Positions 45,338-54,309 of a stretch of DNA of 64,000 nt are shown piece after piece (the first letter of the stretch is position 1; each line of letters opens with the position of its first letter). Under the pieces are notes generated by a model that saw nothing but the letters and a program-made list of their open reading frames with translations, did no database searches and was not told where the DNA came from. Location: assembly GCA_022563535.1 (NCBI GenBank), contig JADFNE010000008.1, forward strand, positions 32,291 through 96,290, given 5' to 3'. This DNA is from Myxococcales bacterium (GTDB lineage Bacteria > Myxococcota_A > UBA9160 > UBA4427). The position numbers and the translations under genes are program-made.

Positions 45338-46150
45338 GTGGGAAACGCGGAAAGTCGCATGAAAAAGCGCGGACATCGCGAACTCGTCGTGTTTGGACGG
45401 CGCGCCGTTCGCGAAGCCCTTGACCAGGACGCTCGCGATCTCGAGGTCTGTGAGGTGTGGGTGGCGAAGTCGGTGCCCGCGCCGTTTCGCGATGATCTCC
45501 TGGCTGCGTGTCGCAAATCGGGAATCGATCTGCGCGTGGGCACGCCCGCCCAGGTACATGCGCTTTCCGGCGAGCCTCGTCACGACCAGGGAGTGGCAGC
45601 ACGCATCCGGCTCGGTCGGGTGATCGACGTTACGACCTACCTCGAGGCCCAGAAGGGCAAGGCCGCCCGCCAACCCAAGCGACTCATCGCTCTGGATGGC
45701 GTGACGAATTCTCAGAACATCGGCCTGGTGGTGCGAACGCTCGTGGCCTGTGGGCTCGACGGAATCCTCTGGCCGAAGATCGGTTCACCCTGGGTCAACG
45801 GCCTGGCGATCAAGGCGTCGGCCTCGGCGCTCTATCGCTGCAACATACTGTGTTGCGAAACGTTGGCCGAGGGCCTGATGGAACTCAAAGTGGCGGGATT
45901 CGAAGTCGCGGGTTTGACCCATCCAGAGGGTTCGAATCTGTTCGAACATGAGCTGCCACATCGCTCGGTGCTGGTTGCCGGCAGTGAAACAAAGGGGTTG
46001 TCGAGGGAGGTGACGGAGATGCTGGACCGACGGCTGTCCATCCCGCTGCAAGGTCCGGTTGAATCCTTGAACGTCGCAGTCGCCGTTTCGCTGGCTTGCT
46101 ACAAAGCGGCGGGAACCATCTCGGGTCAACCCCTGAAAGGTGCTCGGTAG
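45338..46150 (+). CDS. TrmH-family (SPOUT) RNA 2'-O-methyltransferase
   Basis: A 270-residue RNA methylase acting on ribose 2'-OH. Three SPOUT motifs are clear: LDGVTNSQNIGLVVRTLVA, VLVAGSETKGLSREV and LSIPLQGPVESLNVAVAVS. The N-terminal ~95 residues form a substrate-binding domain (VVFGRRAVREAL ...). The start is GTG 45338 with AAGGAGG 7 nt upstream, better than ATG 45359. The rRNA or tRNA target is not readable; RlmB-like Gm2251 or a tRNA Gm are options. First of three SPOUT methylases within ~11 kb. Confidence 0.9.
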   Translation: MGNAESRMKKRGHRELVVFGRRAVREALDQDARDLEVCEVWVAKSVPAPFRDDLLAACRKSGIDLRVGTPAQVHALSGEPRHDQGVAARIRLGRVIDVTTYLEAQKGKAARQPKRLIALDGVTNSQNIGLVVRTLVACGLDGILWPKIGSPWVNGLAIKASASALYRCNILCCETLAEGLMELKVAGFEVAGLTHPEGSNLFEHELPHRSVLVAGSETKGLSREVTEMLDRRLSIPLQGPVESLNVAVAVSLACYKAAGTISGQPLKGAR

Positions 46151-46256
46151 TCCGCCGGAACTGCCTGCGTTCCATCCGCGCGGCACATCGAAATTCGCGG
46201 CTTCGCCTCAGATCCGCAGCGAGAACATCCGATGCGAGAATTTCGAGCGAGCCATC

Positions 46257-47567
46257 ATGCCCAGATCAAGTACATACGAGAACGCCACTCATAGAATTTC
46301 GCAGTCGCGAAAGTGGATCACGATTCTCTTTACCGACATTGTCGACTCGACCCGTCACTGGCAAGAGATGGGCGATATCGAGACGCGCTATCGCATTGAG
46401 CAACACAACCAGAATCTACTTCCCCTGGTCGGTGCCCATGGAGGCGAGGTCGTGAAGACGATCGGCGATTCGATCATGGCGTCGTTTTCGGAGCCCGAGA
46501 ATGCGGTTCGATCGGCGATCGCCATGCAACATGCGCTGCATGAGATCCGCGAAAAGGATCCGGACTTCCAACTCAAGGTTCGCATCGGAATTCATCGGGG
46601 CAAGGCGCTGGTCGAAGACGACGACGTCTACGGCAACACCGTGAATGTGGCGGCGCGGGTCGAAGATGAGGCGCAAGGCGACGAAATCTTGATCTCCGAC
46701 TCCGTGGTGCAATACCTCGATCAAGAACGCTACTTCCTTTCGCGACGGGGAAGTTTTACGCCACGAGGCAAGACCAATTCGATCTTGCTCTATCGCGTGA
46801 GTTGGTGGCGAACCGAGAGCATGCTCGATTGCGTTCCGAAGCGGCATTCCGGCCCCAGGCTGCGACGGCTTCTCGAGCTGATGTTTTACCCTGTCTGCAC
46901 TGCGACAGCATTGCTCGTCGGCGCGGCCGCGATCGCACCGACGCTGCTGCAGTCTCGCCCGGGATGGCAGAGCCTGGTGTTGAATCCGCAATGGGCAGTC
47001 GAGAATGATCCGCAATCCAGTCTCGGAGCGGCATTGCTGCTCGTCGCCACGCTTGCCGCACCGTTGCTGATCCGGGCCGCTCGAGAAGAGTGGCTGCTGC
47101 TGCTGCGAGGAGCCGTGGCGTTCGCCGCGGGGTTCGGCATGATTCAGCTTGTGGCGTACTCGACGCCCATTCATTGGCCCGGAGAATTTCGCCATGTTCT
47201 GGAAACCGCTGGGCAGTCCCTGGTCGAAATTCGCGAGCCCGACCTGGTCCTGCACAATACGCCGTCTCGGGACGCCCCTGTGGTCGCGGTGACGTTCCCG
47301 GGACAGCGACTGCCCCTCGCGCAAACCGCGAAGACGCGATCTGCAGAGTCATGGCTCCGGGTCGCGGTTGCCCCGGGCCAATTTGGCTGGCTGGCGGCGG
47401 AAGAAACTGGGGCGGGGCGCGCTGCTACGCATCAGATCGTTCCCGCCCGCTACGGCGTCCTCGAGGCCCTGGATCTGTACGCGACACTCTGGGGCGTGGT
47501 GCTCTCGCTGGCGGTGTTTGTGCGACCTCGGCCAGGCAATGCCCGTCCGAGGTCGGCTTCGGTATAG
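46257..47567 (+). CDS. Class III adenylate/guanylate cyclase with membrane and SH3-like C-terminus
   Basis: A 436-residue signalling enzyme. Residues ~18-180 are the catalytic domain: metal Asps in FTDIVDST (D27) and TIGDSIMASF (D71), GIHRGKAL, and the transition-state pair in VNVAARVED (N130, R134). All are intact, so activity is likely. Two or three spans follow (CTATALLVGAAAIAP, LLLVATLAAPLLI, AFAAGFGMIQLVAYS). A ~60-residue extracytoplasmic SH3-like segment (NTPSRDAPVVAVTFPGQRL ... WLRVAVAPGQFGWL) comes next, then a last span. The catalytic domain precedes the spans, the reverse of most receptor cyclases. ATG 46257 is chosen from domain start; the ribosome site is weak. Confidence 0.85.
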   Translation: MPRSSTYENATHRISQSRKWITILFTDIVDSTRHWQEMGDIETRYRIEQHNQNLLPLVGAHGGEVVKTIGDSIMASFSEPENAVRSAIAMQHALHEIREKDPDFQLKVRIGIHRGKALVEDDDVYGNTVNVAARVEDEAQGDEILISDSVVQYLDQERYFLSRRGSFTPRGKTNSILLYRVSWWRTESMLDCVPKRHSGPRLRRLLELMFYPVCTATALLVGAAAIAPTLLQSRPGWQSLVLNPQWAVENDPQSSLGAALLLVATLAAPLLIRAAREEWLLLLRGAVAFAAGFGMIQLVAYSTPIHWPGEFRHVLETAGQSLVEIREPDLVLHNTPSRDAPVVAVTFPGQRLPLAQTAKTRSAESWLRVAVAPGQFGWLAAEETGAGRAATHQIVPARYGVLEALDLYATLWGVVLSLAVFVRPRPGNARPRSASV

Positions 47568-47615
47568 TGCGGGCCGCGGTCGCCTTCTCGGCCGCTCAAA
47601 TGAGAGTGACCGGCT

Positions 47616-48359
47616 GTGTATTCTGCTTTGGTTTCCCTGTTAATCGGCGCGATCGCCGGTGGAATTTGGACTGCGCTGGATCTGTGGAAGGGCTGGGCGA
47701 TGGGCATCGTCTTGCTGGTGCTGGTCTTCTTTCTTTCGTTCTTCATCATTTCGCGAATGCTCGCGAAGCGGCTCGAGCCCAAGTTTCTCGCGATCCAGAA
47801 GCAGATGCAGGCCGGGGCCACCAAGCTTGCTCTGCAGTCTCTCGAAGCAATGCTGCCCATGGCTCGCTGGCAGATCATGCTGAAGGGTCAGATTTACGCA
47901 CAGATCGGGTGCTTGCAGTACACCCTCGGCGACGACAAAGAGGCTCTGGTGAGTCTCGACAAATCCGCTCGTCGGAGTTCAGAAGCGCAACTCTTTCTGG
48001 CCGCGTTGCACTATCGGAACAAGCGCTTCGACAAGGCCAAGCAGGCCGTCGAAGAGGCCATCAGCTTCAACAAAAAGCAGGTGATCCTCTACAACGTGAA
48101 GGCGTGGCTGTTGCTGCATGAGGGTGATCGAGAGCGGGCGATCGAGACGCTGCTGAAGTGCGAAAAAGTGGACAAGAAGAGCGAAGCCACCAAGGACAAT
48201 CTCAACCGGCTGCAGAACGGCAAGAAGATGAATATGAAGCGGTTCGGAATGTCGTGGTACGCGCTCAAGCTCGAGAACCCCCCCGCTTCCATGCGTCAAC
48301 AACCGCCCGGAGCCCCGCGACCCGGCTTTCGCCAGAAACGCAAGGGCGGCAAGCGCTAA
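47616..48359 (+). CDS. Membrane-anchored TPR-like protein
   Basis: A 247-residue protein with two N-terminal spans (LVSLLIGAIAGGIWTAL, GIVLLVLVFFLSFFII) and then helical repeats of TPR type (AQIGCLQYTLGDDKEALVSL; AQLFLAALHYRNKRFDKAKQ; LYNVKAWLLLHEGDRERAIE). The tail is basic (PGFRQKRKGGKR). It probably scaffolds a protein complex at the inner membrane; the partner is unknown. The start is GTG 47616. It follows the cyclase by 48 nt on the same strand and may share its transcript. Convergent with trmL (6 nt). Confidence 0.75.
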   Translation: MYSALVSLLIGAIAGGIWTALDLWKGWAMGIVLLVLVFFLSFFIISRMLAKRLEPKFLAIQKQMQAGATKLALQSLEAMLPMARWQIMLKGQIYAQIGCLQYTLGDDKEALVSLDKSARRSSEAQLFLAALHYRNKRFDKAKQAVEEAISFNKKQVILYNVKAWLLLHEGDRERAIETLLKCEKVDKKSEATKDNLNRLQNGKKMNMKRFGMSWYALKLENPPASMRQQPPGAPRPGFRQKRKGGKR

Positions 48360-48365
48360 CGCCGC

Positions 48366-48872
48366 TCAGGCTTCGTTCTCGAATTCGCCAAACTCGAACC
48401 TGTCGAGACCATCGGTCCGATGTAGTGCCGCGTACGCACCCAGACACACGATGTTGGCGAGGTTCAGGCTGCGGACCGCGCCCCTCATGGGGACCGTCAC
48501 CCTGCGCTCCGGGTACTCCGCGAGCAGATTTTCTGGCAGCCCCTTTGACTCGCAGCCGAAAACCAATACATCGTCCGCTTCGAAATCGACTGCAAACAGG
48601 GACTCGCCCCCCCGAGCTGTGAATAATCTCAGGCGCTCTTTTAGCGGTCGATTCGAATTTGCGCTGAGTTCTTCCTGCAGGGCCTGCCAACTCGCGTGGA
48701 CAAGCATGTCGACGTCGGGCCAGTAGTCGAGACCGGCGCGCTTGAGGTGCCGGCTGTCCAGACTGAAACCGATCGGCTCGACCAGATGCAGGCGAAGATC
48801 GACCGCTGCGGCGAGGCGAGCCGTGCTGCCGGTGTTTTGCGGGATCTCCGGATGGACGAGGACAATTTCCAT
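48366..48872 (-). CDS. trmL: tRNA (cytidine/uridine-34-2'-O)-methyltransferase TrmL
   Basis: A compact 168-residue SPOUT enzyme that methylates the wobble ribose of tRNA-Leu. The motifs are MEIVLVHPEIPQNTGSTARL, VLVFGCESKGLPENLL and VTVPMRGAVRSLNLANIVCL, in the order and length of TrmL. It lies 41 nt downstream of pheT on the same strand, so it is a likely member of a pheS-pheT-trmL operon of translation genes. Confidence 0.94.
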   Translation of the reverse strand: MEIVLVHPEIPQNTGSTARLAAAVDLRLHLVEPIGFSLDSRHLKRAGLDYWPDVDMLVHASWQALQEELSANSNRPLKERLRLFTARGGESLFAVDFEADDVLVFGCESKGLPENLLAEYPERRVTVPMRGAVRSLNLANIVCLGAYAALHRTDGLDRFEFGEFENEA

Positions 48873-48913
48873 AGCGAGATTCTTGTTTCCGACCCGCGCT
48901 GTTTACCCCGCGC

Positions 48914-51337
48914 CTATTTACGCAGTCGGCCGTCCAGGGATTCGAGTCCCTGCTCGAGGCGCTTCAGGAACTTTGCCTGATCCTTGTCGGTCAGGGTCTT
49001 CTTTTCGGAATGAAGAAGCACGTGGTAGGCCAGGCTCTTGCGGCCCTCGCCGATGTTGTCACCGAGATAGACATCGAAGAGTTCGGCGCTCATCACTTGA
49101 CCCTTGCCCGCCTGTTCGATCGTTTTGACCAGTTCCGCGGCCTGGGTCGACTCGGGGAGTTCGACCGCGACATCAACCTTGACCGCCGGAAAGCGTGGGA
49201 TGGGCCGATAGTCCGGACCTCGGTCTTCCGCGAGCAAGAGATGATCGATGGAGATTTCGGCAACGGCGGTGTCGCTGGTGAGTTCTCCGGTGAGCCCGAG
49301 ATCGCGCGCCATGCCGGGTTCAAGGCTTGCGAGGTGCAGCGCGGTGCCGTCTACGTTCTTGAACACGGCGGACAGCGCACGGGCGGGGTGCGCCCAGGCG
49401 GGGGCGTCTTCGGCCGGTTGATAGCTCGGGGCCGCCAGGCCGAGGTGTCCCAGCAGGTCGTCGACGATGCCGTACAGCCGAGCGAACGCGTTGTCGTCGA
49501 ACGCGGCTTGCTTGTTCGGCATCGGCGCCATCAGAACCAGGGCCACGCGATGAACTTCCCGGGGTTCGCCGCGTTCGTTGGCGACTTCGGGGTGATAGCC
49601 CTTGCCGATTTCGAAAAGACGCACGTCCTCTCGTTGGCGGCGATTGTTTTCGAGGGTTCCGAGCAGGGAGGGCAGAATGCTGCGCCGCATGCGGGCTGCG
49701 GCCTGATCGATCGGGTTCACGATGCGAACGTGGGGCGTATCGCTCTCTCCGAGTAGTTCGACCATCGAGTCGGGGATGAACGAGTAGCTCATGACCTCGT
49801 TGAAGCGCGCACTGCCGGCGAGTCGGTCCTGGATCTTGCGCACCATCAGGCGCCGCAAGTCGCGCTGGGGCGGAGCGATCTCCGCGACCAATGCGCGCTC
49901 GGGCACATTGCCGTAGCGGTAGATGCGACCGATCTCTTCGATCAAGTCCTGCTCGATGGTGATGTCCTTGGTGGCCCGGGCCGAGGGGATGCTCACCTGG
50001 AAGTTCTCGCCTGTAAGTTTCACGCCAAAGCCCAGGCGGGTGAGGATGTTTTCGAACTCGTCGTTCGAGATGTCCTTGCCCAATGCCGTGCGCACCCGAT
50101 CGGGTCGCATCGTGATCGTGTTGGCGGGATCGCTCCAGTTCCCGGCGTCCGCAAGTGCGGCGGGAAAGCGGACCTCCGGCTGCAGGGACGAGAGGAGTTG
50201 TGCGAAGTGCCCTGCTGCTTTCAGCGGCAGCGTTGGATCGAGACTCTTCTCGAAGCGCGCCGAAGATTCGGTCCGCAGGCCGAGGCGTGTGGAAGTGCGG
50301 CGTACCACGGTGGGATGGAAGGTCGCCACCTCGAGCAGCAACTGGCTCGTGTCCTCTCCTACCTTCGAAGCCTCGCCCCCCATGATCCCCGCGAGCGCCA
50401 CCGGTTCGTCGCCCGAACAGATCAGCAGGTCGCTGGTCTCGAGTTTGCGTTCTTCGCCGTCGAGGGTTGTCATGGTTTCACCCTCGCGTGCGTCGCGAAC
50501 TACGATGCCTTCCTTCGACAACTGTTTGGCGTCGAAGGTGTGGTTGGGTTGACCGAGGTCGAGCATGACGAAATTGGAGAGATCGACAATTTGATCGATC
50601 GGACGCTGTCCCACGGCCAAAAGCAAAAAACGCAGCCAGTCGGGAGAGGGCAGGGGCCGGGCATTTTCGATCGAGAGCCCGAGGTAGCGGCTGCAGGCGT
50701 CGGAATCGATTCGCAGGGGAAACGCGCGACCCGAGCCCAGCTTGGGGAGATCGCAAACGAGGGGTTTCAAGGGCCGTTCGTAGATCGCCGCAATTTCGGC
50801 TGCGATGCCCCGGTGCCCCCAAAGGTCGGGGCGATGGGTGAGGGATTTGTTGTCGATCTCGATCACCCAATCGTCGATCTCGAGGGCCGATGCGACGGGA
50901 ATTCCGATTTCACACGCGTCGGGCAAGACCCAGATCCCCTCGTGATCGTCTCCGAGTTCGAGTTCCCGTTCCGAGCAGATCATGCCCCGGGACTCGACGC
51001 CGCGAATCTTCGACTTCTTGATCTTGAAGTCGCCGGGGAGCACCGTACCCACCGTCGCCACGGCGACTTTCTGGCCCTTTGCAACGTTGGGTGCACCACA
51101 TACGATCGAGAGAGCTTCGCCCTCGCCGACGTCTACCTTGCACAGCGAGAGTTTGTCCGCGTTCGGGTGAGGCTCTCGTTCCAACACGAGTCCGACCCGG
51201 ACGTCAGACAGATGGGGCGCAAAGGCTTCCACACCCTCGACTTCGGCGGTCGACAGCGTGAGGTCGTTGGCCAGGGTTTCGGGATCGATGCCCGTCAGCT
51301 CGACGTGGCGACTGAGCCAGCGCAGTGAGATCAACAT
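48914..51337 (-). CDS. pheT: Phenylalanine--tRNA ligase beta subunit
   Basis: The 807 residues match a full-length bacterial PheT. N-terminal tRNA-binding domain (PHPNADKLSLCKVDVGEGE, PGDFKIKKSKIRGVES), B3/B4 editing region (RYLGLSIENARPL, GLRTESSARFEKSLDP), B5 domain (near TMRPDRVRTALGKDI), core, and the C-terminal anticodon-binding domain (RFPAVKVDVAVELP ... SLAYHVLLHSEKKTL). Forms alpha2-beta2 with PheS. Its ATG overlaps the pheS stop by 7 nt. Confidence 0.97.
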   Translation of the reverse strand: MLISLRWLSRHVELTGIDPETLANDLTLSTAEVEGVEAFAPHLSDVRVGLVLEREPHPNADKLSLCKVDVGEGEALSIVCGAPNVAKGQKVAVATVGTVLPGDFKIKKSKIRGVESRGMICSERELELGDDHEGIWVLPDACEIGIPVASALEIDDWVIEIDNKSLTHRPDLWGHRGIAAEIAAIYERPLKPLVCDLPKLGSGRAFPLRIDSDACSRYLGLSIENARPLPSPDWLRFLLLAVGQRPIDQIVDLSNFVMLDLGQPNHTFDAKQLSKEGIVVRDAREGETMTTLDGEERKLETSDLLICSGDEPVALAGIMGGEASKVGEDTSQLLLEVATFHPTVVRRTSTRLGLRTESSARFEKSLDPTLPLKAAGHFAQLLSSLQPEVRFPAALADAGNWSDPANTITMRPDRVRTALGKDISNDEFENILTRLGFGVKLTGENFQVSIPSARATKDITIEQDLIEEIGRIYRYGNVPERALVAEIAPPQRDLRRLMVRKIQDRLAGSARFNEVMSYSFIPDSMVELLGESDTPHVRIVNPIDQAAARMRRSILPSLLGTLENNRRQREDVRLFEIGKGYHPEVANERGEPREVHRVALVLMAPMPNKQAAFDDNAFARLYGIVDDLLGHLGLAAPSYQPAEDAPAWAHPARALSAVFKNVDGTALHLASLEPGMARDLGLTGELTSDTAVAEISIDHLLLAEDRGPDYRPIPRFPAVKVDVAVELPESTQAAELVKTIEQAGKGQVMSAELFDVYLGDNIGEGRKSLAYHVLLHSEKKTLTDKDQAKFLKRLEQGLESLDGRLRK

Positions 51338-52356
51338 TGGAACTGCTCCAGGAAGCGCAGATCGCCCCCCAATAAATGGCGTACGTCATCGATGCCGTAA
51401 CGGAGCATCACGAGACGCGAGAGCCCCAGGCCGAAGGCGAACCCGCTCCATTCGTCGGGGTCGATGCCGCTCATCTGCAGGACTTTGGGGTGCACCAGGC
51501 CGCAGGGCAGCAATTCGATCCAGGTCGTGCGTCCACAGACGCTGCAGCCCTGTTCGCAGAACGGGCAGCGCGCGTCGAGTTCGAAGCCGGGTTCTACGAA
51601 GGGGAAGTGGCCCGGGCGCAGGCGGACTTCCACGTCTCTGTGAAAGATCCCGCGCAGAAGCGTCTTCATGGCCCCGATCAAATGCCCCACCGAGATGTCC
51701 TTGCCTACCACCATCCCCTCCATCTGGTGGAAGGTGTGTTCGTGGCTGGCGTCGGTGGATTCGTTGCGAAAGCAGCGGCCCGGAGCCACCACGCGAAATG
51801 GCGGTTCGAGCGTTTCCATTGCGCGCACCTGCACCGGTGAGGTGTGGGGGCGCAGGGAATACTTCCCCTCCTCGTCGCAGTAAAACGTGTCCTGGGAATC
51901 CCGCGCGGGATGGTCGCGGCCAATGTTCAGGGCTTCGAAGTTGTACCAGTCGAGTTCTACCTCGGGACCGTCGAGCACGGTGTATCCCATGGAGAGAAAG
52001 AGATCTTCGAGCTCTCGGGTGACCTGGGTGATGGGGTGCAGGGACCCGGTCTGGAGTCGTGCCGGGGGCAGGGTCGGGTCAAAGCCTTCGCCTTTGCGTT
52101 CGGCGGAGAGGCTCGACGCGGCGAGTGCGCTGCCGCGCTCTTCGAGGGCCTGTTGGATCGCCTTCTTCAGCAGGTTCGCGTTCTTGCCAACATCGCGTCG
52201 CTGATCTTCGGGCAAGCTGGGAATCGAGGCCAGCAGGCCCGCCACCGCTCCCTTCTTGCCGAGAAACTCGCGTTCGATCTGTTTCAGAGCATCCGGCGAT
52301 TGCGCGGCGAGAATCTTCTCCTGCGCCTGCTGCAAAATGTCTTGATGGCTCCCCAT
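51331..52356 (-). CDS. pheS: Phenylalanine--tRNA ligase alpha subunit
   Basis: A 341-residue class II synthetase catalytic subunit. An N-terminal coiled coil (residues ~1-85) precedes the core with HPITQVTRELEDLFLSMGY, GRCFRNESTDASHEHTFHQ and the motif 3 region FGLGLSRLVMLRYGI. An insertion CPFCEQGCSVCGRTTWIE carries four cysteines spaced as a zinc ribbon, a known variant in some bacterial lineages. Divergent from glnS over 241 nt. Confidence 0.97.
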   Translation of the reverse strand: MGSHQDILQQAQEKILAAQSPDALKQIEREFLGKKGAVAGLLASIPSLPEDQRRDVGKNANLLKKAIQQALEERGSALAASSLSAERKGEGFDPTLPPARLQTGSLHPITQVTRELEDLFLSMGYTVLDGPEVELDWYNFEALNIGRDHPARDSQDTFYCDEEGKYSLRPHTSPVQVRAMETLEPPFRVVAPGRCFRNESTDASHEHTFHQMEGMVVGKDISVGHLIGAMKTLLRGIFHRDVEVRLRPGHFPFVEPGFELDARCPFCEQGCSVCGRTTWIELLPCGLVHPKVLQMSGIDPDEWSGFAFGLGLSRLVMLRYGIDDVRHLLGGDLRFLEQFQC

Positions 52357-52597
52357 CGAATTTCAAACTCCGCGACCCAGAGGTCTGGATGAACGATCCC
52401 GAATCGCGCGTCGCCGGCCCCATTGTCGGCGTTGCGCGGCTGTAAATTTGCCGGGAACGTAGGCCACGGCCACGCACTCGGCCGCTCTCGCGACCCGGCT
52501 GACCCCGGTAGCGAGTTTGTTTGATCTAAGTTGTTGATTTGGTTAGCTTAACGCGCCGTTCATTGCACGAAAAAATGAACCGGACAAAGGGAGTTCC

Positions 52598-54307
52598 GTG
52601 AGCGACGAAGAATCCGATGCGGCGAGCGATTTTATTCGCGCGTTGATCAACGAAGATGTGGCGTCGGGCAAGCACGGCGGACGCGTGGTGACGCGCTTTC
52701 CGCCCGAGCCGAGTGGTCTGCTGCACATCGGTCACGCGAAGGCGATCTGCCTCGACTTTGGCGTCGCGGCGGAGCACGGCGGTCGCTGCCATCTGCGCTT
52801 CGACGACACCAACCCCGTCGCGGAAGAGGACGATTTCGTCCAGGCCATCAAGCGAGACATCCAATGGCTGGGGTTCGATTGGGGAGAGCATCTCTATTTC
52901 ACCTCCGATTATTTTGATCGGCTTTACGAATTTGCGGTCGAGCTGATCGGAAAGGACATGGCCTACGTCTGCGACTGGAGTTCCGAGGAAATCGCGGCCA
53001 ATCGCGGCAGTCTGACCGAGCCGGCCAATCCAAGTCCGGGCCGTACTCGCAGCGTCGAAGAAAATCTCGATCTTTTCGCCCGAATGAGGGCCGGGGAGTT
53101 CGATGAGGGTGCGTATGTGGTTCGGGCCAAGATCGATCTGGCTTCTTCAGTACTCCCGATGCGCGATCCCACGATCTATCGGATCATGAAAGCATCGCAT
53201 CATCGAACGGGTAGCGATTGGTGCATCTATCCGATGTACGACTTTGCCCACTGTCTTTCGGACGCCCTCGAGTCGATCACCCATTCGCTCTGCTCGTTGG
53301 AATTTACCGACCGGCGCCCGCTCTACGATTGGTTTCTCGAACAGCTCGACGTTCCGTCGAATCCGCAACAGATCGAGTTCGCGAGGCTGAACGTCGCCTA
53401 TACCGTGACCTCCAAGCGTCGCCTTCGGGCGATGGTGGACGAGGCGCACGTCGCTGGTTGGGACGATCCCCGCATGCCCACCCTTGCTGGCCTGCGCCGC
53501 AAGGGATATACGCCGGAGTCGATTCGCAACTTCTGCAAAGGCATTGGGGTGACGAAGCGGGAGAATCTGATCGAGATGGCGCGGCTGGAATTCAGTGTGC
53601 GCGACCATTTGAACAAAGTTGCCGAACGCCGCATGGCGGTCTTGCATCCACTGAAGGTGGTCATCGAAAACTACCCCGAAGACGAGATCGAAGAACTCGA
53701 TGCGATCAACAACCCCGAAGACGAGGGCGCAGGAAAGCGCAAGGTTCCCTTCTCGCGCGAGATCTACATCGAACGCGATGACTTCATGGAAGACGCGCCG
53801 AAGAAATTCTTTCGCCTGGCGCCCGGGCGGGAGGTGCGGTTGCGGTACGCGTACTTCGTGACCTGTACCGACGTAATCAAGGATGACACAGGTGAGGTCA
53901 TCGAACTGCGCTGCAGCTACGACCCGGCGACCCGCGGTGGCGACTCCCCGGACGGCCGCAAGGTCAAGGGCACCATGCATTGGGTATCGGCTGCGGCGGG
54001 AATCCCAGCCGAGGTGAGGCTCTACGACACGCTGCTCGATATCGAAGACCCGTCGGCGCTCGAGGAAGGGGAAACCCTGCTCGACTACATGCGCCCAAAC
54101 TCGCTCGAAGTCCTTACCGACTGCATCGTAGAGCCGAGCCTCTCTGACGCAATCCCGGGGCAGTCCTTCCAGTTCGAGCGCCTGGGCTATTTCTGCGTCG
54201 ACCTCGACTCGAAACCAGACCACCTGGTATTCAACCGCACGGTGACGTTGCGAGATACCTGGGCGAAGGTTGCGAAGCAGGCTTCGAAGAAGGGTCGCGG
54301 GAACTAG
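52598..54307 (+). CDS. glnS: Glutamine--tRNA ligase
   Basis: A 569-residue class I synthetase, close to E. coli GlnRS in size and layout. HIGH-type motif PEPSGLLHIGHAKAICLDFG, RFDDTNPVAEEDDFV, IYPMYDFAHCLSDALE and the KMSKS-type TVTSKRRLRAM are followed by the beta-barrel anticodon domain (IYIERDDFM, VRLRYAYFVTCTDV). The start is GTG 52598 with AAGGGAG 5 nt upstream. A 7-bp hairpin (52558-52580) lies in the leader just before it. Presence of glnS suggests direct tRNA-Gln charging rather than only the GatCAB route. Confidence 0.97.
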   Translation: MSDEESDAASDFIRALINEDVASGKHGGRVVTRFPPEPSGLLHIGHAKAICLDFGVAAEHGGRCHLRFDDTNPVAEEDDFVQAIKRDIQWLGFDWGEHLYFTSDYFDRLYEFAVELIGKDMAYVCDWSSEEIAANRGSLTEPANPSPGRTRSVEENLDLFARMRAGEFDEGAYVVRAKIDLASSVLPMRDPTIYRIMKASHHRTGSDWCIYPMYDFAHCLSDALESITHSLCSLEFTDRRPLYDWFLEQLDVPSNPQQIEFARLNVAYTVTSKRRLRAMVDEAHVAGWDDPRMPTLAGLRRKGYTPESIRNFCKGIGVTKRENLIEMARLEFSVRDHLNKVAERRMAVLHPLKVVIENYPEDEIEELDAINNPEDEGAGKRKVPFSREIYIERDDFMEDAPKKFFRLAPGREVRLRYAYFVTCTDVIKDDTGEVIELRCSYDPATRGGDSPDGRKVKGTMHWVSAAAGIPAEVRLYDTLLDIEDPSALEEGETLLDYMRPNSLEVLTDCIVEPSLSDAIPGQSFQFERLGYFCVDLDSKPDHLVFNRTVTLRDTWAKVAKQASKKGRGN

Positions 54308-54309
54308 CG

